Positions 12,721 to 24,386 of a stretch of DNA of 64,000 nucleotides are shown piece by piece. The DNA lies in assembly GCA_025175895.1 (NCBI GenBank), contig CM045991.1, positions 89,515,174 to 89,579,173 on the forward strand, read 5' to 3'. Numbering within the stretch: the first letter of the stretch is position 1; the number at the start of each line of letters is the position of its first letter. Under the pieces are notes generated by a model. The model saw nothing but the letters and a program-made list of their open reading frames with translations, was not told the DNA's origin and ran no database searches. Position numbers and translations under genes: made by a program. This stretch comes from Wurfbainia villosa (lineage: Eukaryota > Streptophyta > Magnoliopsida > Zingiberales > Zingiberaceae).

Positions 12721-12966
12721 CTTAACGCACGAATAACATACCATCACTACAAAAGTAGAAGAAGAAAAGGGCAAGACTAATACCATAAATCCAACACTCA
12801 AAGGTCAATTCATACATCAAACATGAAATTATCATCCCACCAAAATACTGTTCTACAAATTCATAATATCAGGACACCAATTTAAAACATAATTATAACT
12901 CTATCATCACCAATACATAACAACTATCAGACAGAATCGTTGAAGCACTGACAATGCACTGATAAG

Positions 12967-15900
12967 TCATTTCAATCCTTTGAACAAGCCTTGTTTATCA
13001 GACAAAATGGCCGAAGCAATCCGAGCTCTATACCCTTCGATTGATGTGTCCCATTCTTCTTTCCAAAATGTTAAATTATCTCGGGCAAAGCATTCACCCC
13101 ATAGACAAATATAAACACCACAATTCAAATCATTTCCTTGTTGTCGACTCTTTACAACAATTACTTCACCTATGTCAATATCACATTGTTCCACATTCCA
13201 AAGATAGCTCGACAAAAATTTTGCCTGCACAACCAATTCAAATAAACATATTTATCAAATCAATCATAAAAGATGTGTACACATTTTTAAAAAATAAAAG
13301 TAACTTATTTTTTTATCCAACTTACAAATTTCTTCGCTGCACATTTGTAAATAGGGCTACTAATAGAATTTTTCAGCGTGAAAGATTTTTTGCTTGGAGT
13401 ATACACGAGCAAGAACCAATGTGCTTTATAATGCATAGGGAAAAGTATGTGTTTACAGTGTTCTAGGAGCTCTTTCTGTAGCTCTGACAGCTTGACCAAT
13501 TAACTCTTGGTCAGCTTTGATAAAAATATTGAAAAATTATTATCTGTAATCCTCTTCTGCTTGGTATTTTCGAGCATAGTAATTACATCATTCTATAAAA
13601 AATTAAAAAATAATCATTAACTATCACTATGATGATAATATAAATCAAATACTATTAAGAGTATGTAACGGGACATTGGAAGACATGCAATATATTTCAT
13701 GCCCATAGTTATTTTCTTTGTTGCTCAAAACATTGAAATAGACATGAATGAGGTCAGATCGTAGTTCGGTGATAAACAAACACTGCAATAACTCATACCC
13801 ATACAATAATACATCATCATCTTGCCAGACTACACCACTACAAAGCCAAAATACCAAACTTAGCAACTCAAAAAATAAAATAGCAAAATAAGATTTCAGA
13901 AACATTAAAGTAATATAAGATATTTTTATCCCAAAATATCCCCGCAGATGTACTTCTCAATAATATTTTTTTCTTCCGTTGATATTTTATCATGCCCATG
14001 AAAGTCTAATCTTCCTCGGAACTCCTATAGAGATTCCTCTACAATGTTGGTGCAGGGGCACCTAAGTCGAACCTATATTTTGATTATGGCAAAAGACGCA
14101 AAGTCAAGGATATATCGTTATCTCATGAGCTGAATCAAGTGTGCAGAAAAGTGCTAAAGCTGGAGCTGAAGGCTAGCGACACCCGGAGGAAGCCGCGGTG
14201 GTCGGGCGACACTCGAGTGACTTCGGAGGGAGCCGAAGGAATCGAGTGGAAGGCCGGAAGCAAAAGCGACATGGTAAGTATCGAGGTAAGCTCGTGTGTG
14301 CGAGCGTAGTGAGGTCGTATCCTATTTACGGGGATGATCTTAAGCGTAGATCCGACCAAAGACATCCTATAGATGGTCTAGGTCGAGATCGGACGGTCGA
14401 CGACCGTCGAAATTATGTTTTTGTTGAGCTAACTTTGACTTGCAGCAAGCATCGATCATTGCCCGGCTTGGAGGACTCGCCGTCAATCGTCGATCACGGA
14501 GGTCGGACTGATCGATGCTACCATCAGTCGACTGATGATGGCCATCAGTCGACTGATGGTCAATGATCAGCATCGAGGAGTCAAGGCTTATCACCCCATT
14601 TCAAGGAGATTGGTGCTCAATTGTGATTGGCTAGGGTTCCTCTCGAAAAGGGGCTCAAAGGCTATAAAAGGAGGGCCAATCCTAGGGTTTCTTCATCAAT
14701 TCCAAGCTTCCAAAAGCCTCCGCAAAGCTATAACTCTCCGACAACAAAGTCTTTCTTTTCCGACGTCTAGGTTTAATTTTCTTTAATTTTTGTACGTCGG
14801 TATTAGCTTTATATCAGTTGTTTATTTACTTGTTTCGGAGCTTTTATCGTAAACGAGGAGAGGGGGAGTGTCCCTCTACCTCAAGTTTTGTTCTTTCTTG
14901 TATCGATTAACTCATACCTCCAACGAGGAGGAGTTCGTTTAGTGTTTTGCGCTCCGTGCGTGGTCAAGGACCACTAGGGCCTGGGAGTAGTAGCTGAAGG
15001 CTACGAACCAAGTAAAATATTTGTCTTCTCTTTTTATTGCTTATCTTTTCCGCTGCAAATTAATTATCTACTCGGTTTTTAAACGAACGAACAAAAAAAA
15101 GTTTTAACACTATTCACCCCCCCTCTAGCATTTCAAATCGATCCAACATACAACACTATCAGCAATATCTTGAATATCTATACTCATATCATCCTATATA
15201 GAAACAACAGAATATAGAAATACAAAATTCAATCAAAAAATTAAACACTACAATACTCGTCAAATATATAAAATATATGCAGGCATTGTAAAAAATATTT
15301 ACTGAAACTACCTCATCCATGACTTGGGTCAAATGTCATTTACTCTTTCGCTTTGGGGCAGTACTAGGGGGTGTCATGTAGTCCGGATGTTTCTTTTTTT
15401 TCAATCTATCTGTTCTTCTCTGAATAATCTTCACAATAGATGATTTTGGATTATAAATAATCATCTCTTTCCCTTTTTCGGTGTTGCTACCTACATTATC
15501 ATTATCTCTAGCATTTGTGTTCATTTGCACTTCATCTATAACCACTTTGAAAAAATTCTCTGACTTAACTTTGTCGTCTGTGTTCATTGGCACTTTGTCG
15601 TCAACAATTTTGTTCAAACTTTCAACACTAGAATCAACATTCACAGCTACATCTTTCTCGGTATGACCTTCATCATGCATATGTGGGGAATCCTTAAAGC
15701 TATATTGGGTTGTATCCTCTTCAATCACTTTATTTTTTTCCTTCAATACTTTAATCTCATTCTCAAACCTTTTTATGTGATCCAACAATTCTGAATCACC
15801 GAGTCGAGAATCAACCTGGAAATAGAAATGTTAATTAAGCATGCTAATTGGTTGAATAATAGACTCTTAATAATTTGTTATCTTGGATTAAAAATTGTTA

Positions 15901-16958
15901 CCTCACCAAACCTCTTTATATCATCAACAAGTACTTTTTCCTCTTGGAATGACTTGATTGGCACAATCTAAAAGTAAAAAAGATAAATTTTTAGTTCAAT
16001 AACACATTTAAACCAAATTATACAATGATAAAGAATAAATTGCACCAACCTTATTTGACCTCACCGCCATTAATGCAACCTCTGCACCTTTAGGATTAAC
16101 AGGAATTTTGCTCTCTCCCCACTTGAATAATCGAGGAAAGCAATGTAAAACACGAGGTTGACCAAGCATAGGAACTCTTTCATAAACCCAACCCTATACA
16201 AATACAATGATTAGCATTTACTCACTCAACAAATAACACATATATGCTGAAAATAATACCATCAGTCCAACTATGCAACCTCCCATATATGTTTTCTCTT
16301 TTTTGTCCACTTTGGAGTATCCAAGATGGTCTTCAATTTCAGCACGCAAAAATCTAAAAGCTGCATCTCCCCAACCATACTCAAAAAATGTTTCCAAATT
16401 GTCTAAGTATGGGAAAATAAAACTAGGTGTACCAAAATTGCTAATAGGAAATATAACACAATTAAAAAGTAGCAAAATAAAAAACCTAAAAAAATCATCA
16501 ATTTCTAATTCTTTATCCTCCAACACAAATAACTTCTCTATGATGACATTTCCCTTAACACATTTCATCCCCTTGAAATGTCGCTCAAGGAAGTTAGAAT
16601 CCAATTTCAAATCGATGTTAACCGGTTGACCAACGCTAGGTAAACCTATAATGATTGAAAACTCTCTAGAAGTGAATGGCACCATGATATTGTTTCCAAA
16701 ACAAAAGCTGCATGTCTCTACTTCAAAGCGTTTAAGCATTGCATAAACTCTTGAGGTGCTTATAGAAAGCTTTTGAATCTTCAACCAAGGTGCAAGAGGT
16801 GAAGCCTTGATCTTCTTTAATTATAGTTCACCCAGTTTGGGAACCAATTGTTCCATGACTGACATAAATTTTGTTGGGGAACACCTTGAATAACCTTCTT
16901 TTCCACTTGGTCCAACATCTCCATCATTATCATCCGTGCATTTTTTAGTCCTTGTCAT
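12967..16958 (-). pseudogene. DUF1985-like / Ulp1 (C48) protease gene carried by the MULE, broken
   Basis: ULP1-type cysteine proteases remove SUMO-like modifiers; here the gene is transposon cargo. Reading leftward: the ATG at 16958 opens a segment resembling DUF1985/plant-mobile-domain proteins (16958-16218), with one in-frame TAA near 16826. A charged, Lys/Asp-rich linker follows (15788-15336), then 13905-13645, and then the protease core. The core shows catalytic His in HWFLLV (13499-13305 segment), and Gln plus Cys in QQGNDLNCGVYICLW (13236-12967 segment). The usual Asp position reads KNS, so the catalytic Asp may be lost. The gaps look like introns. Solo LTR 2 (14045-15148) splits the gene. 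Family assignment is firm for the protease core and moderate for the N-terminus. Confidence 0.75.
14045..15148 (+). mobile_element. Solo LTR 2 in the Ulp1 gene
   Basis: Starts TGTTGGTGCAGG and ends GATCCAACA. It is flanked by a perfect TACAA duplication (14040-14044 and 15149-15153). It has a TATA box (14663-14670), two CAGTCGACTG palindromes (about 14524-14553), one copy of ATCGATCATTGCC (14451-14463) and the CACCCCCCCTCTAGC 3'-end motif. No internal sequence remains. Confidence 0.92.
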
Positions 16959-17069
16959 TTCTAATTCACAAAAAACTTAATTAGCAATAATTTCAATAAA
17001 TATTTCCATAAAATAAGTTAATAAGAAACACAACATGATATATTAATCTAGATAATACATTTAATAATA
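16959..17069. other. AT-rich upstream flank of the Ulp1 gene
   Basis: Probable promoter side of the - strand gene. No distinct motif is recognised. Confidence 0.35.
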
Positions 17070-18057
17070 TAGGACAAAATCAGTATCACAATAAGTATCG
17101 ATTGACGAAAGCCACAAACATATGCCACTTAATATTAACTTTTAAATAATTTTTTTGACATCCTCAGATAATCAAATTTTGGTATTTAAATGGCTAAAAC
17201 AAGTATCGATTGACTAACATTAAGTACTTTTTCTACCAATTTAGGTATCATTGTTTTATTTCATGAATAACACAAACAATAATCGAATCAGGGTATTTAA
17301 TGAGCCAAAATAAGTACCTATTGACTCACATTAGATATAAAATCTTTTGTAGCAATTTAGGTATCATATTTTTATGTCATGAACGTCAAACAAAAGCCAA
17401 TATTATTAACTTCAAAGTATAATTTATTTACAACACCAAAAATCGATTCAGAATATTTCAGGCAGAAAATCAAATATCTATTGACTCAAATTAGATGCTC
17501 TTTGTACCAATAAAAAAAAATGTAATTATCACAAAAAATTTACCCAAAATTGTATGTAAAATCAATGCCACAATAAGAATCGATTGACAAAGGCTACAAA
17601 CATAAGTCACTTAATATTAACTTTTAAATAATTTTTTTGACATTTTCAACTAATCAAAATTTGGTATTTAAATGGTCAAAACAAGTATCGATTGACTAAC
17701 ATTAAGTAGATTTTCTACAAATTTCGGTATCATTATTTTATTTCATGAATAACACAACTAATAATTGAATCAGAGTATTTAATGAGCTAAAATAAGTATC
17801 TATTGACTCACATTAGGTACAAAATCTTTTATAACAATTTAGGTATCATATTTTTTACTTCATGAACGTCAAACAAAAACCATTATTATTAACTTCAAAG
17901 TATAATTTTTTTACATCCCCAAAAATCAAATCAGAATATTTCAAGCACAAAATCAAATACCTATTGACTCAAATTAGATACTCTTTGTATCAATAAAAAA
18001 ATTTATGTAATTATCATAAAAAAATTATCCAAAATTATATGTAATTAAGCATATTTA
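17070..18057. repeat. Two tandem copies of an about 488-bp unit at the right end of the MULE
   Basis: Matching landmarks recur about 488 bp apart: ATCGATTGAC at about 17100 and 17580, and CATGAACGTCAAACAAAA at about 17381 and 17865. Parts are the reverse complement of 12290-12720 and resemble the 9440 array. This fits subterminal repeats of a large DNA transposon. Confidence 0.85.
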
Positions 18058-18479
18058 CCTTGTTTAATCTTTTTTACGCACTTGCTCGTTGGTCTCCTTG
18101 CTCACTCCTATTGCATTTGCTTGATGTCGTGGGTCGCTAGTGGTTGAAATAAGGGAGACAAAATGGTTTTCAAGGGGGCGAGCAAACGGTTTGGTCAAGT
18201 GAGGGATGAATCAAGTGTTTAGGGTTACTGTTGGGGGGAGGGAAGACAATGACTTGTTAGGAAGAAAATTACTTCTATCACATTTGCTGCCTCAAGTCGC
18301 TAGTGGTCAAGGTAGGAGAGCTAATGGTTTTTAAGGGTGCAAGCAAATGGTTTGGTCGGGATCAACCGAGAGTTTCTCTTAGGGGGGAGGGAAGAAGATG
18401 GGTTGTTGCAAGATGAATCGGTGGGAGAAGATGAATGAAAAAATTAATCAAACCTATGTAAATAATAAGGGTAAAAACA

Positions 18480-18606
18480 GAAATTCAGCTTTATAGGGAG
18501 TTAAAACTAAGATTGGGTGGTTGTCAGGTATCAAATCCTAAAAATATTATATAGGGATTGAATCCAAATATAAACAAGAGCAGAGGGATTTTAATCTAAC
18601 TTACCC
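18480..18606 (-). repeat. Candidate right terminal inverted repeat of the MULE
   Basis: Read on the - strand from 18606 it begins GGGTAAGTTAGATTAAAATC and continues with CCCT-type words typical of plant MULE ends. The following bases ATTTATAAA (18607-18615) would be the 9-bp target duplication. Its partner is not in the window, so the repeat and its inner limit are unproven. Confidence 0.5.
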
Positions 18607-18840
18607 ATTTATAAATATAACAGGCACGTGCATAAAAGGATTTTTTCCATCTGTTTCCTCAATTTATATTGTAAAATTTTTAAATTAATGAAAAATCTCT
18701 AGGCATTTTATTACTTCTTTCGCTATTTATTAATTTTTACATTTAATGTGATAATAATATGGTAAATATGTAAATTTTTTAGGGTCATTTATCAAAAAAG
18801 TAATTATAATTAATATTAAATTACTTTTAATTCATATTAA
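18607..18840. other. AT-rich flank between MULE and gypsy LTR
   Basis: About 230 bp of AT-rich sequence with no gene or repeat that I recognise. It may be the sequence into which both neighbours inserted. Confidence 0.4.
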
Positions 18841-19657
18841 TGATATGGCAGAAATTGAATCTTCGATGACTAGATACTTATGGACTTGAATAATAAGGAC
18901 AAGAGAGGAAAGGAATGAAGTTCGTGAGACCCAGTATGAGCTTGAGGATGCAGGAGCTCGGATACTTGGGAGCTTAGGTACTTAGAACCTTAAGTACTCG
19001 GGAGTCAAGAACATGAGAGGTCGAAAATTTAGAAGTGGGGCACTCAGGAGTCAAAAGCATGGGAGTCGGGAGCTCAAAAGTGAGGAACTTGAGAAGTCAA
19101 GAGTCGAAGGAGTCGAGAGCTCGACAACTCGAAAAGTTAAGAGTCGAGAGTATACAAGAGTAGGGAACAGGAAGACTCTATAGCAAGAGGAGTCGAGAGC
19201 AGTTGGAGTCGAGAATCCAAGGACCACATATGATATATTTCTCAATAGCTATCGCATCTAGTCTCCTAACAACATCGCCCAATGATAACTCCGAAACACG
19301 TGACAAGCTAGGTGGAGATTCCCTATAATGGTTGTCTGCTAGCAGTCTGTCAAATGGTGCAACTAATGGATAGCCTTAGTCGGCGAGGTGAATGAGAGCT
19401 CCTATATAAGGGTTGATTGAAGTAAAAAAGGGCTCTCTTCTTTGGAATATTTTTTTCTCTGTTAATTACATCTTACCTTATACTCTTCTTACATTTTCTC
19501 CTGTTTAACTTAAGTATCGAAGGAGCATCGTCAGAGTACCAACACCCTCTGACTTGTGTTACAGTGGACAAGAACTGACTGCGGTGAGATGAACCATCCT
19601 TGCAAATTAGCTTTTCGAGAGGACTCGATGAAAAGGGGCTACTTCCTTACCGCATCA
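18841..19657 (+). repeat. Ty3-gypsy-type 5' LTR
   Basis: Inferred as TGATAT...GCATCA, about 817 bp. The 3' limit is set by the following TTGGTGACATTTGTGGGAAC, the usual gypsy motif between LTR and gag. A TATA box (TATATAAG, 19403-19410) lies about 250 bp before the end. The left limit rests on TGAT/ATCA pairing only. The first half is rich in GAGTC/CTCG repeats. Confidence 0.6.
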
Positions 19658-20552
19658 GTTGGTGACATTTGTGGGAACTCCGAGTGAAGACATTAAGGAT
19701 GCACTTGCAAGAAGTTCCTTCCTTGGCCTCTACTTCAGAAGAGGCCCATAACCCTAGCTCATTGCTAGTTGGTGACAATCATCCAAAAAGCAGTGAAGGA
19801 GATGTTGACCCAAGGAAATAGGATGATAAGTCATCCTCCACTCAATCAATAAGACGAAGGAGGGACCCAACTTATTTGAGGGAGTCATTTTCCCTTGTTT
19901 CTTTAACTTCGAACAACAAGAAGGGAAAGGAGGTTCAAGAGGATAAGGGGTCTGCGAAGGACCATAGACCATCACAGACAACTCCATGCTTTGTTAGCAA
20001 GTAGCAAGAGGAGAACCAGTCAACTATGTATAAAACACGATAGAGACCCATTCCTTTCCTTGAAGAAATCATACTGAAGACACTTCCCTCCAACTTTCGT
20101 TCTCCCCACTTAGGAAACTACAATGGCATAGCTGATCTAGAAGAGCATCTGTGTAAATTCAAGAATGCAACTCTCCTTCACCAATACTTGGATGCTATTA
20201 AATGTCGTGTATTCATCATCATTATTTTGATAGGATCAACTCAGCAATAATTCCAATCATTGTGTCTGAGCTCTCTAATGTCTTTTGATGACCTATACAA
20301 GATATTTTGTGGCATTTTGCTAGTTGCAAGAGGTACAAATTAACTACTTTCAACCTGTTCAATGTAAAGCAAGAGGCGATTGAGCCCCTAAGAGGGTATA
20401 TCCAACGATTCATTTGGGTTGCCTGGGAGGTCCCTACTGTCGCTCTCGAAATCTTGATGATGATCATTTCTCAAGGATTGAAGGATGGGGGCCTTTTCCG
20501 TTCTTTGGTGAAGAAATCCCTGGGTATATATGATGAGGTATTAGTGTAATAG
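19658..20552 (+). pseudogene. gag: Ty3-gypsy gag fragment, broken and cut off by element C
   Basis: The second half translates, with frame changes, to the plant gypsy Gag domain: an LEEHL-KFKNATLLHQY stretch (about 20125-20200), and then a region with FNLFNVKQE, L-GYIQRF, EILMMIISQGL and FRSLVKKS (20307-20549). Several stops and indels are present upstream. It ends at the TGTTGGTG start of element C, and no protease or reverse transcriptase is seen. Confidence 0.8.
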
Positions 20553-21095
20553 TGTTGGTGCAATTGGTCCAGGTCACGATTGACCAGACTCCAGTTTGAC
20601 TCGAGTAGTATTTTGATGTTTGACGATGAGTTGATAATTGTTTGACAATAGATTGACTATATGGTTAATATGAGGTTGACCATATGATGGAGAAATCCAA
20701 GTGAGACACTTGGCATGGGAAGTCCAACATGGAGTTGGCATGGGAAGTCCAAGCATGGGTCTTGGCAATTGGAAAGTCCAACATGGAGTTGGCATGGAAA
20801 GTCCAAGCATGAGTCTTGGCAAGGGAAAGTCCAAGCTTGAGTCTTGACAATTGGAAAATCTAACATGGAGTTGGCATTTGGGAAGTCCAAGGGTTGATAT
20901 TGATAACGTAAAGTCCAAGGGTGGAATTCTTGGCAGCATAAGTCCAATGGTTGACAGCGAAAAATCCAAGAATAGAGTCTTGACAGCATAAAACTAATGG
21001 TTAGTGGCATAAAGTCCAAGCATGTGTCTTGGCAATGTAAGCACAATGTGCCTTGGCAGTGTAGAACAGCTTAGCATGACAATAGCAGATGGAAG
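20553..21095 (+). repeat. LTR of element C, left part
   Basis: Starts TGTTGGTGCAATTGGTCCAGG, like the A and B LTRs but clearly diverged. It carries a short CCAAG/CTTGG hairpin array (about 20690-21050). It is interrupted at 21096 by element B and resumes at 27910. No polypurine tract precedes it, so it is a 5' or solo LTR. Confidence 0.85.
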
Positions 21096-22526
21096 TGTTG
21101 GAGAGTTGAGGCCGCTAGAGGGGGGGGTGAATAGCGTTTACTCTTGCATAGATGGAAAACGTTCGCGTGCTTGTCTACAATTTTCGTTAGCGCAGCGAAA
21201 ACAAAGATAATAAAGCAATAACGAAAACACAAACACACAAATGCAAGGATATAACGTGGTTCGGAACCGAACCGGTTCCTACTCCACGGATCGAGCTCTA
21301 AAGAGCTCTAGCGATGCCAATGCAATCACTAACCACAAATACTCCTTCTCGACACAAGTCGGAGGTGGAGAAACCTCTTACAAACTATTCTTACAACAAT
21401 AAGAAATAGATACAAGCAATTACAACAATGAAATATAATGCAAGTAAAGAAAACTACTTTACTAGAGCACTTTGGTTGCTTGATCTTTGGTTGCCTTGGA
21501 TTAGCCTTGAAGGACTGGAAGAGCACCAACAATTCCCCTTCAAATCGCCCAAGAAAACCCTTAAGAACTGATGCCAAAAACCCTCCCATCGAGCTCCTTT
21601 TATCCTTGCGCGCGACCTGGATTTCCGCCCATCAGTCGACTGCCATAAGTCACCAGTCGACTGATGCCACTGTTGTCGTGAGACAACGGCTCGATCCACG
21701 CTGGAAAAACTCCAACGGATCTCTTAGCGATCGCCAACATTAGCGATGATCACGGCCGTAGCCGATTACTATCGAGCCGTGGCCGATCGGCTCGATGAAC
21801 GATCATTGCTCGATGCGATCGCAGAGCATTTCTAGCTCTAAACTGGCATTCGAACTCAAGTCAACTCACGACAGTCGAACCGACCATAATGCCAGTCGAC
21901 TGCCAACCTCAAAAATGAAGTTTTAACCCAAGTATGGTGCCCCCATACTTGCTAGACCACCCTTAGCCTAGACCTAAGCCTTCTAGCCACCTCCATCAGC
22001 CTCACGCCTCTCGGATCCCTCCAAGTCATCCATGACTTGTTCATCCATCGCGCTAGCCTCTAGGTGCTTCCGTCGGCTATGTCATGCTAACGGTGTCTAC
22101 ACCGCCAAGGCACATTGGACTTACGCCGCCAAGACTCCGCTTGGACTTTACGCCGCCAATACGCCGCCAAGACTCCGCTTGGACTTTACGCCGCCAATAT
22201 CAAACCCCTTGGACTTCTCATGCCAAGACTCAAGCTTGGACTTTCCCTTGCCAACCCATGTTGGACTTTTACATTTCCAAGACCCATGCTTGGACTTTTC
22301 CCTTGCCAACCCATGTTGAACTTCTCAAATACCAAGACCATGCTTGGACTTTCCCTTGCCAAGACCCATGCTTGGACTTTTCCACTAATGCCAAGACCCA
22401 TGTTGGACTTTCCATGCCAAGACCCATGCTTGGACTTTACATTACTGCCAAGACCATGCTTGGACTTTCATGTGCCAAGTCCCACTTGGACTTCATCTGC
22501 CAGATGGACTTTCCATGACAATTACA
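21096..22526 (-). repeat. 3' LTR of element B, truncated at its start
   Basis: About 1431 bp, against about 1657 bp for the 5' LTR. The ACATGAGTTAG junction at 22526 lacks the TGTTGGTG start. It contains CAGTCGACTG palindromes at about 21633, 21653 and 21892 and the CCAAG/CTTGG array at 22110-22510. Most of it is nearly identical to the 5' LTR, except the strongly different block 21540-21930. Confidence 0.9.
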
Positions 22527-24386
22527 TGAGTTAGACCACTAACTCAAATCCCTTACCAATTATCCCAAATTGGTAAACACTCTCCAAATGTTCTCCCCCA
22601 AACATTCTCCCCCTTTTTGACTAACATCAAAAAGGTTTTCTCTCCAAGGAGGTCAATGTCTCATGTCCCAATGAGATCTTACAATCTCCCCCTTGATCCA
22701 AAAGTAAATACCTAGGATGCCTACCATCTTCCTAGTGATAATTCACATATCACTCAAGAGAAGCAATCCTATACTCTCTCCCAATTTCCAAATTGGGTAT
22801 CAAAAACCCATCAATTTCTCAATTGATGATACTCTCCTAATAACTTCTCCTCTTCAAGGAGAAAAACACATCCATCATCCCAAGATGGATACCTCCTCCT
22901 AAAGGCTTGCTTCCCTTTGACCATTGCACCAACAATGTCCTTGGGAAGCCCCTAAGCCAATAGGAACTCTAAACCATCAAAATTAAGGTTCTAAGTTCAA
23001 CATAGAACTTTCACTCACCCTAAATTTGATACTTTGACTTAACACAGCTCATAATCCATATCCAATGGATTTTCACCCTTTATAATGCTTCCTTAAGCAT
23101 ATCCTAGGGTTAGGAGTGATTAGAAACCTTTTCCATAGCTGAACACGGGCTAAACAAACCTTGTTAACCCGAAATCAGACCTGGCAGTCGACTCAGCGAT
23201 GTCGATCGATCACACCCATATCGATCATTGCCACCAAGCGACGGTGATTGAAATTTCTAATTTCGAATTTCGATATCGATCAGATTTGGAAAAATATAAG
23301 TAATTATACGTAATTTGAAAAATCATAAAATTTGATACGTATATTACTTATAGTCATTACAATGGGTGAAAAATATTTGAAAATTATTTTACCCATAAAA
23401 TAGTGAGTTTGATACAAAACTCAAAACCATTGAAATTTTCAATGTTTTGGCCTTATTTTGTATCAACTCTATCAATGGTGATTGCTATCAAAAGATAGAC
23501 TTCACCAAGGTTTTTCAAAATGATTTTAAAATGTTTTTAAAACCTTATTTTGGATCATATTCCTTGGGCTCTATGTATATGACTTGTACACAAGCTTTCC
23601 TAATGATCCACTAATTTAAATTAGATGAGTTTTAGTTCATCTAGATGCAAAAACTATGCACCTTGAACTTAACTCATATCCTAGCATCTCACATGTATCT
23701 AGGGTGTATAAATACACATACATGTCAATTGGATGTGAGATGTGGGTTTTGGTTCATTTAAAACTAGGGTTTCATGCATCTTCTAAGGCAACCCTACTTG
23801 ATTCCCTTATGAATGTGACTCCAAGTCATGCCATAGTCCTTAAATCAATTTCAATCGAAATTTTTTCTTAAATACATGAATGATTATGGCATTAATGATG
23901 ATATAAATAAGCATATGCTCATAATCATGATGTCATGGCATAAGATGAAATCTAAAAACACATGACATTTAAAACCTTAATCCTAAAACATGAACATGAC
24001 ATATAAAATGATTAAAAGTAAGCATGATGTCATGGCATGTTATATGACAAACAAAGCATGACATATAAAATATATAGGTATAATAATACCTAAATTTTAA
24101 TATTAATTGTCATTTGTTGGGATTAATCATATTTTGCCATATTAACATAATCTCCCTAGTGTGCCAAAAACCCAAAATGGCACACTAACCTCTAAACCTA
24201 AATTGTGCCAATTTAATTGATTTTTCTTAATTTCAAAAGTGAATTGGCACATCCTAAAATCTTTTAGGATATTGATTCAAATCTATTTCCAAGGTAACCA
24301 TAACCTTGAAAATATCCTAAAGTGTCACCTTTACCACGGTTGAGTTAACTACCCATTCAATCAAGGTTGGCACACCCTAAACCCAT
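22527..24386 (-). other. Non-coding internal region of element B
   Basis: Homologous to 1634-3448 of A. No gene is supported. A tract resembling CTCCCCC (about 22600-22700) is a degenerate copy of purine-rich stretches before the lost polypurine tract. Confidence 0.7.

Larger units (their letters stand above)
5061..18606. mobile_element. Decayed Mutator-like element (MULE) carrying transposase and a Ulp1-type gene
   Basis: The + strand carries a MULE transposase (5182-7681). The - strand carries a DUF1985-like plus Ulp1 (C48) protease gene (16958-12967). Related AT-rich repeats lie between the genes (9440-12720) and at the right end (17070-18057), in opposite orientation. Read inward, the right end begins GGGTAAGTTAGATT, like a plant MULE terminal repeat. 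ULP1-like genes carried by MULEs are known from plants (Kaonashi type). The left terminal repeat is absent, probably left of element A. Later insertions: solo LTRs 7682-8881 and 14045-15148, TRIM 10834-11548, and a possible fragment 11905-12290. That all this was one element is inferred from gene content and shared repeats. Confidence 0.7.

Noticed and set aside
14198..14566. 122-codon frame and overlapping frames at 14135-14786
   Set aside because: They lie inside solo LTR 2, on both strands, with no family resemblance.
12967..16958. Ulp1 gene as a resident host SUMO protease
   Set aside because: It lies within MULE repeats, has the DUF1985-like partner typical of transposon-borne ULPs, is broken by stops and a solo LTR, and has an altered Asp position.
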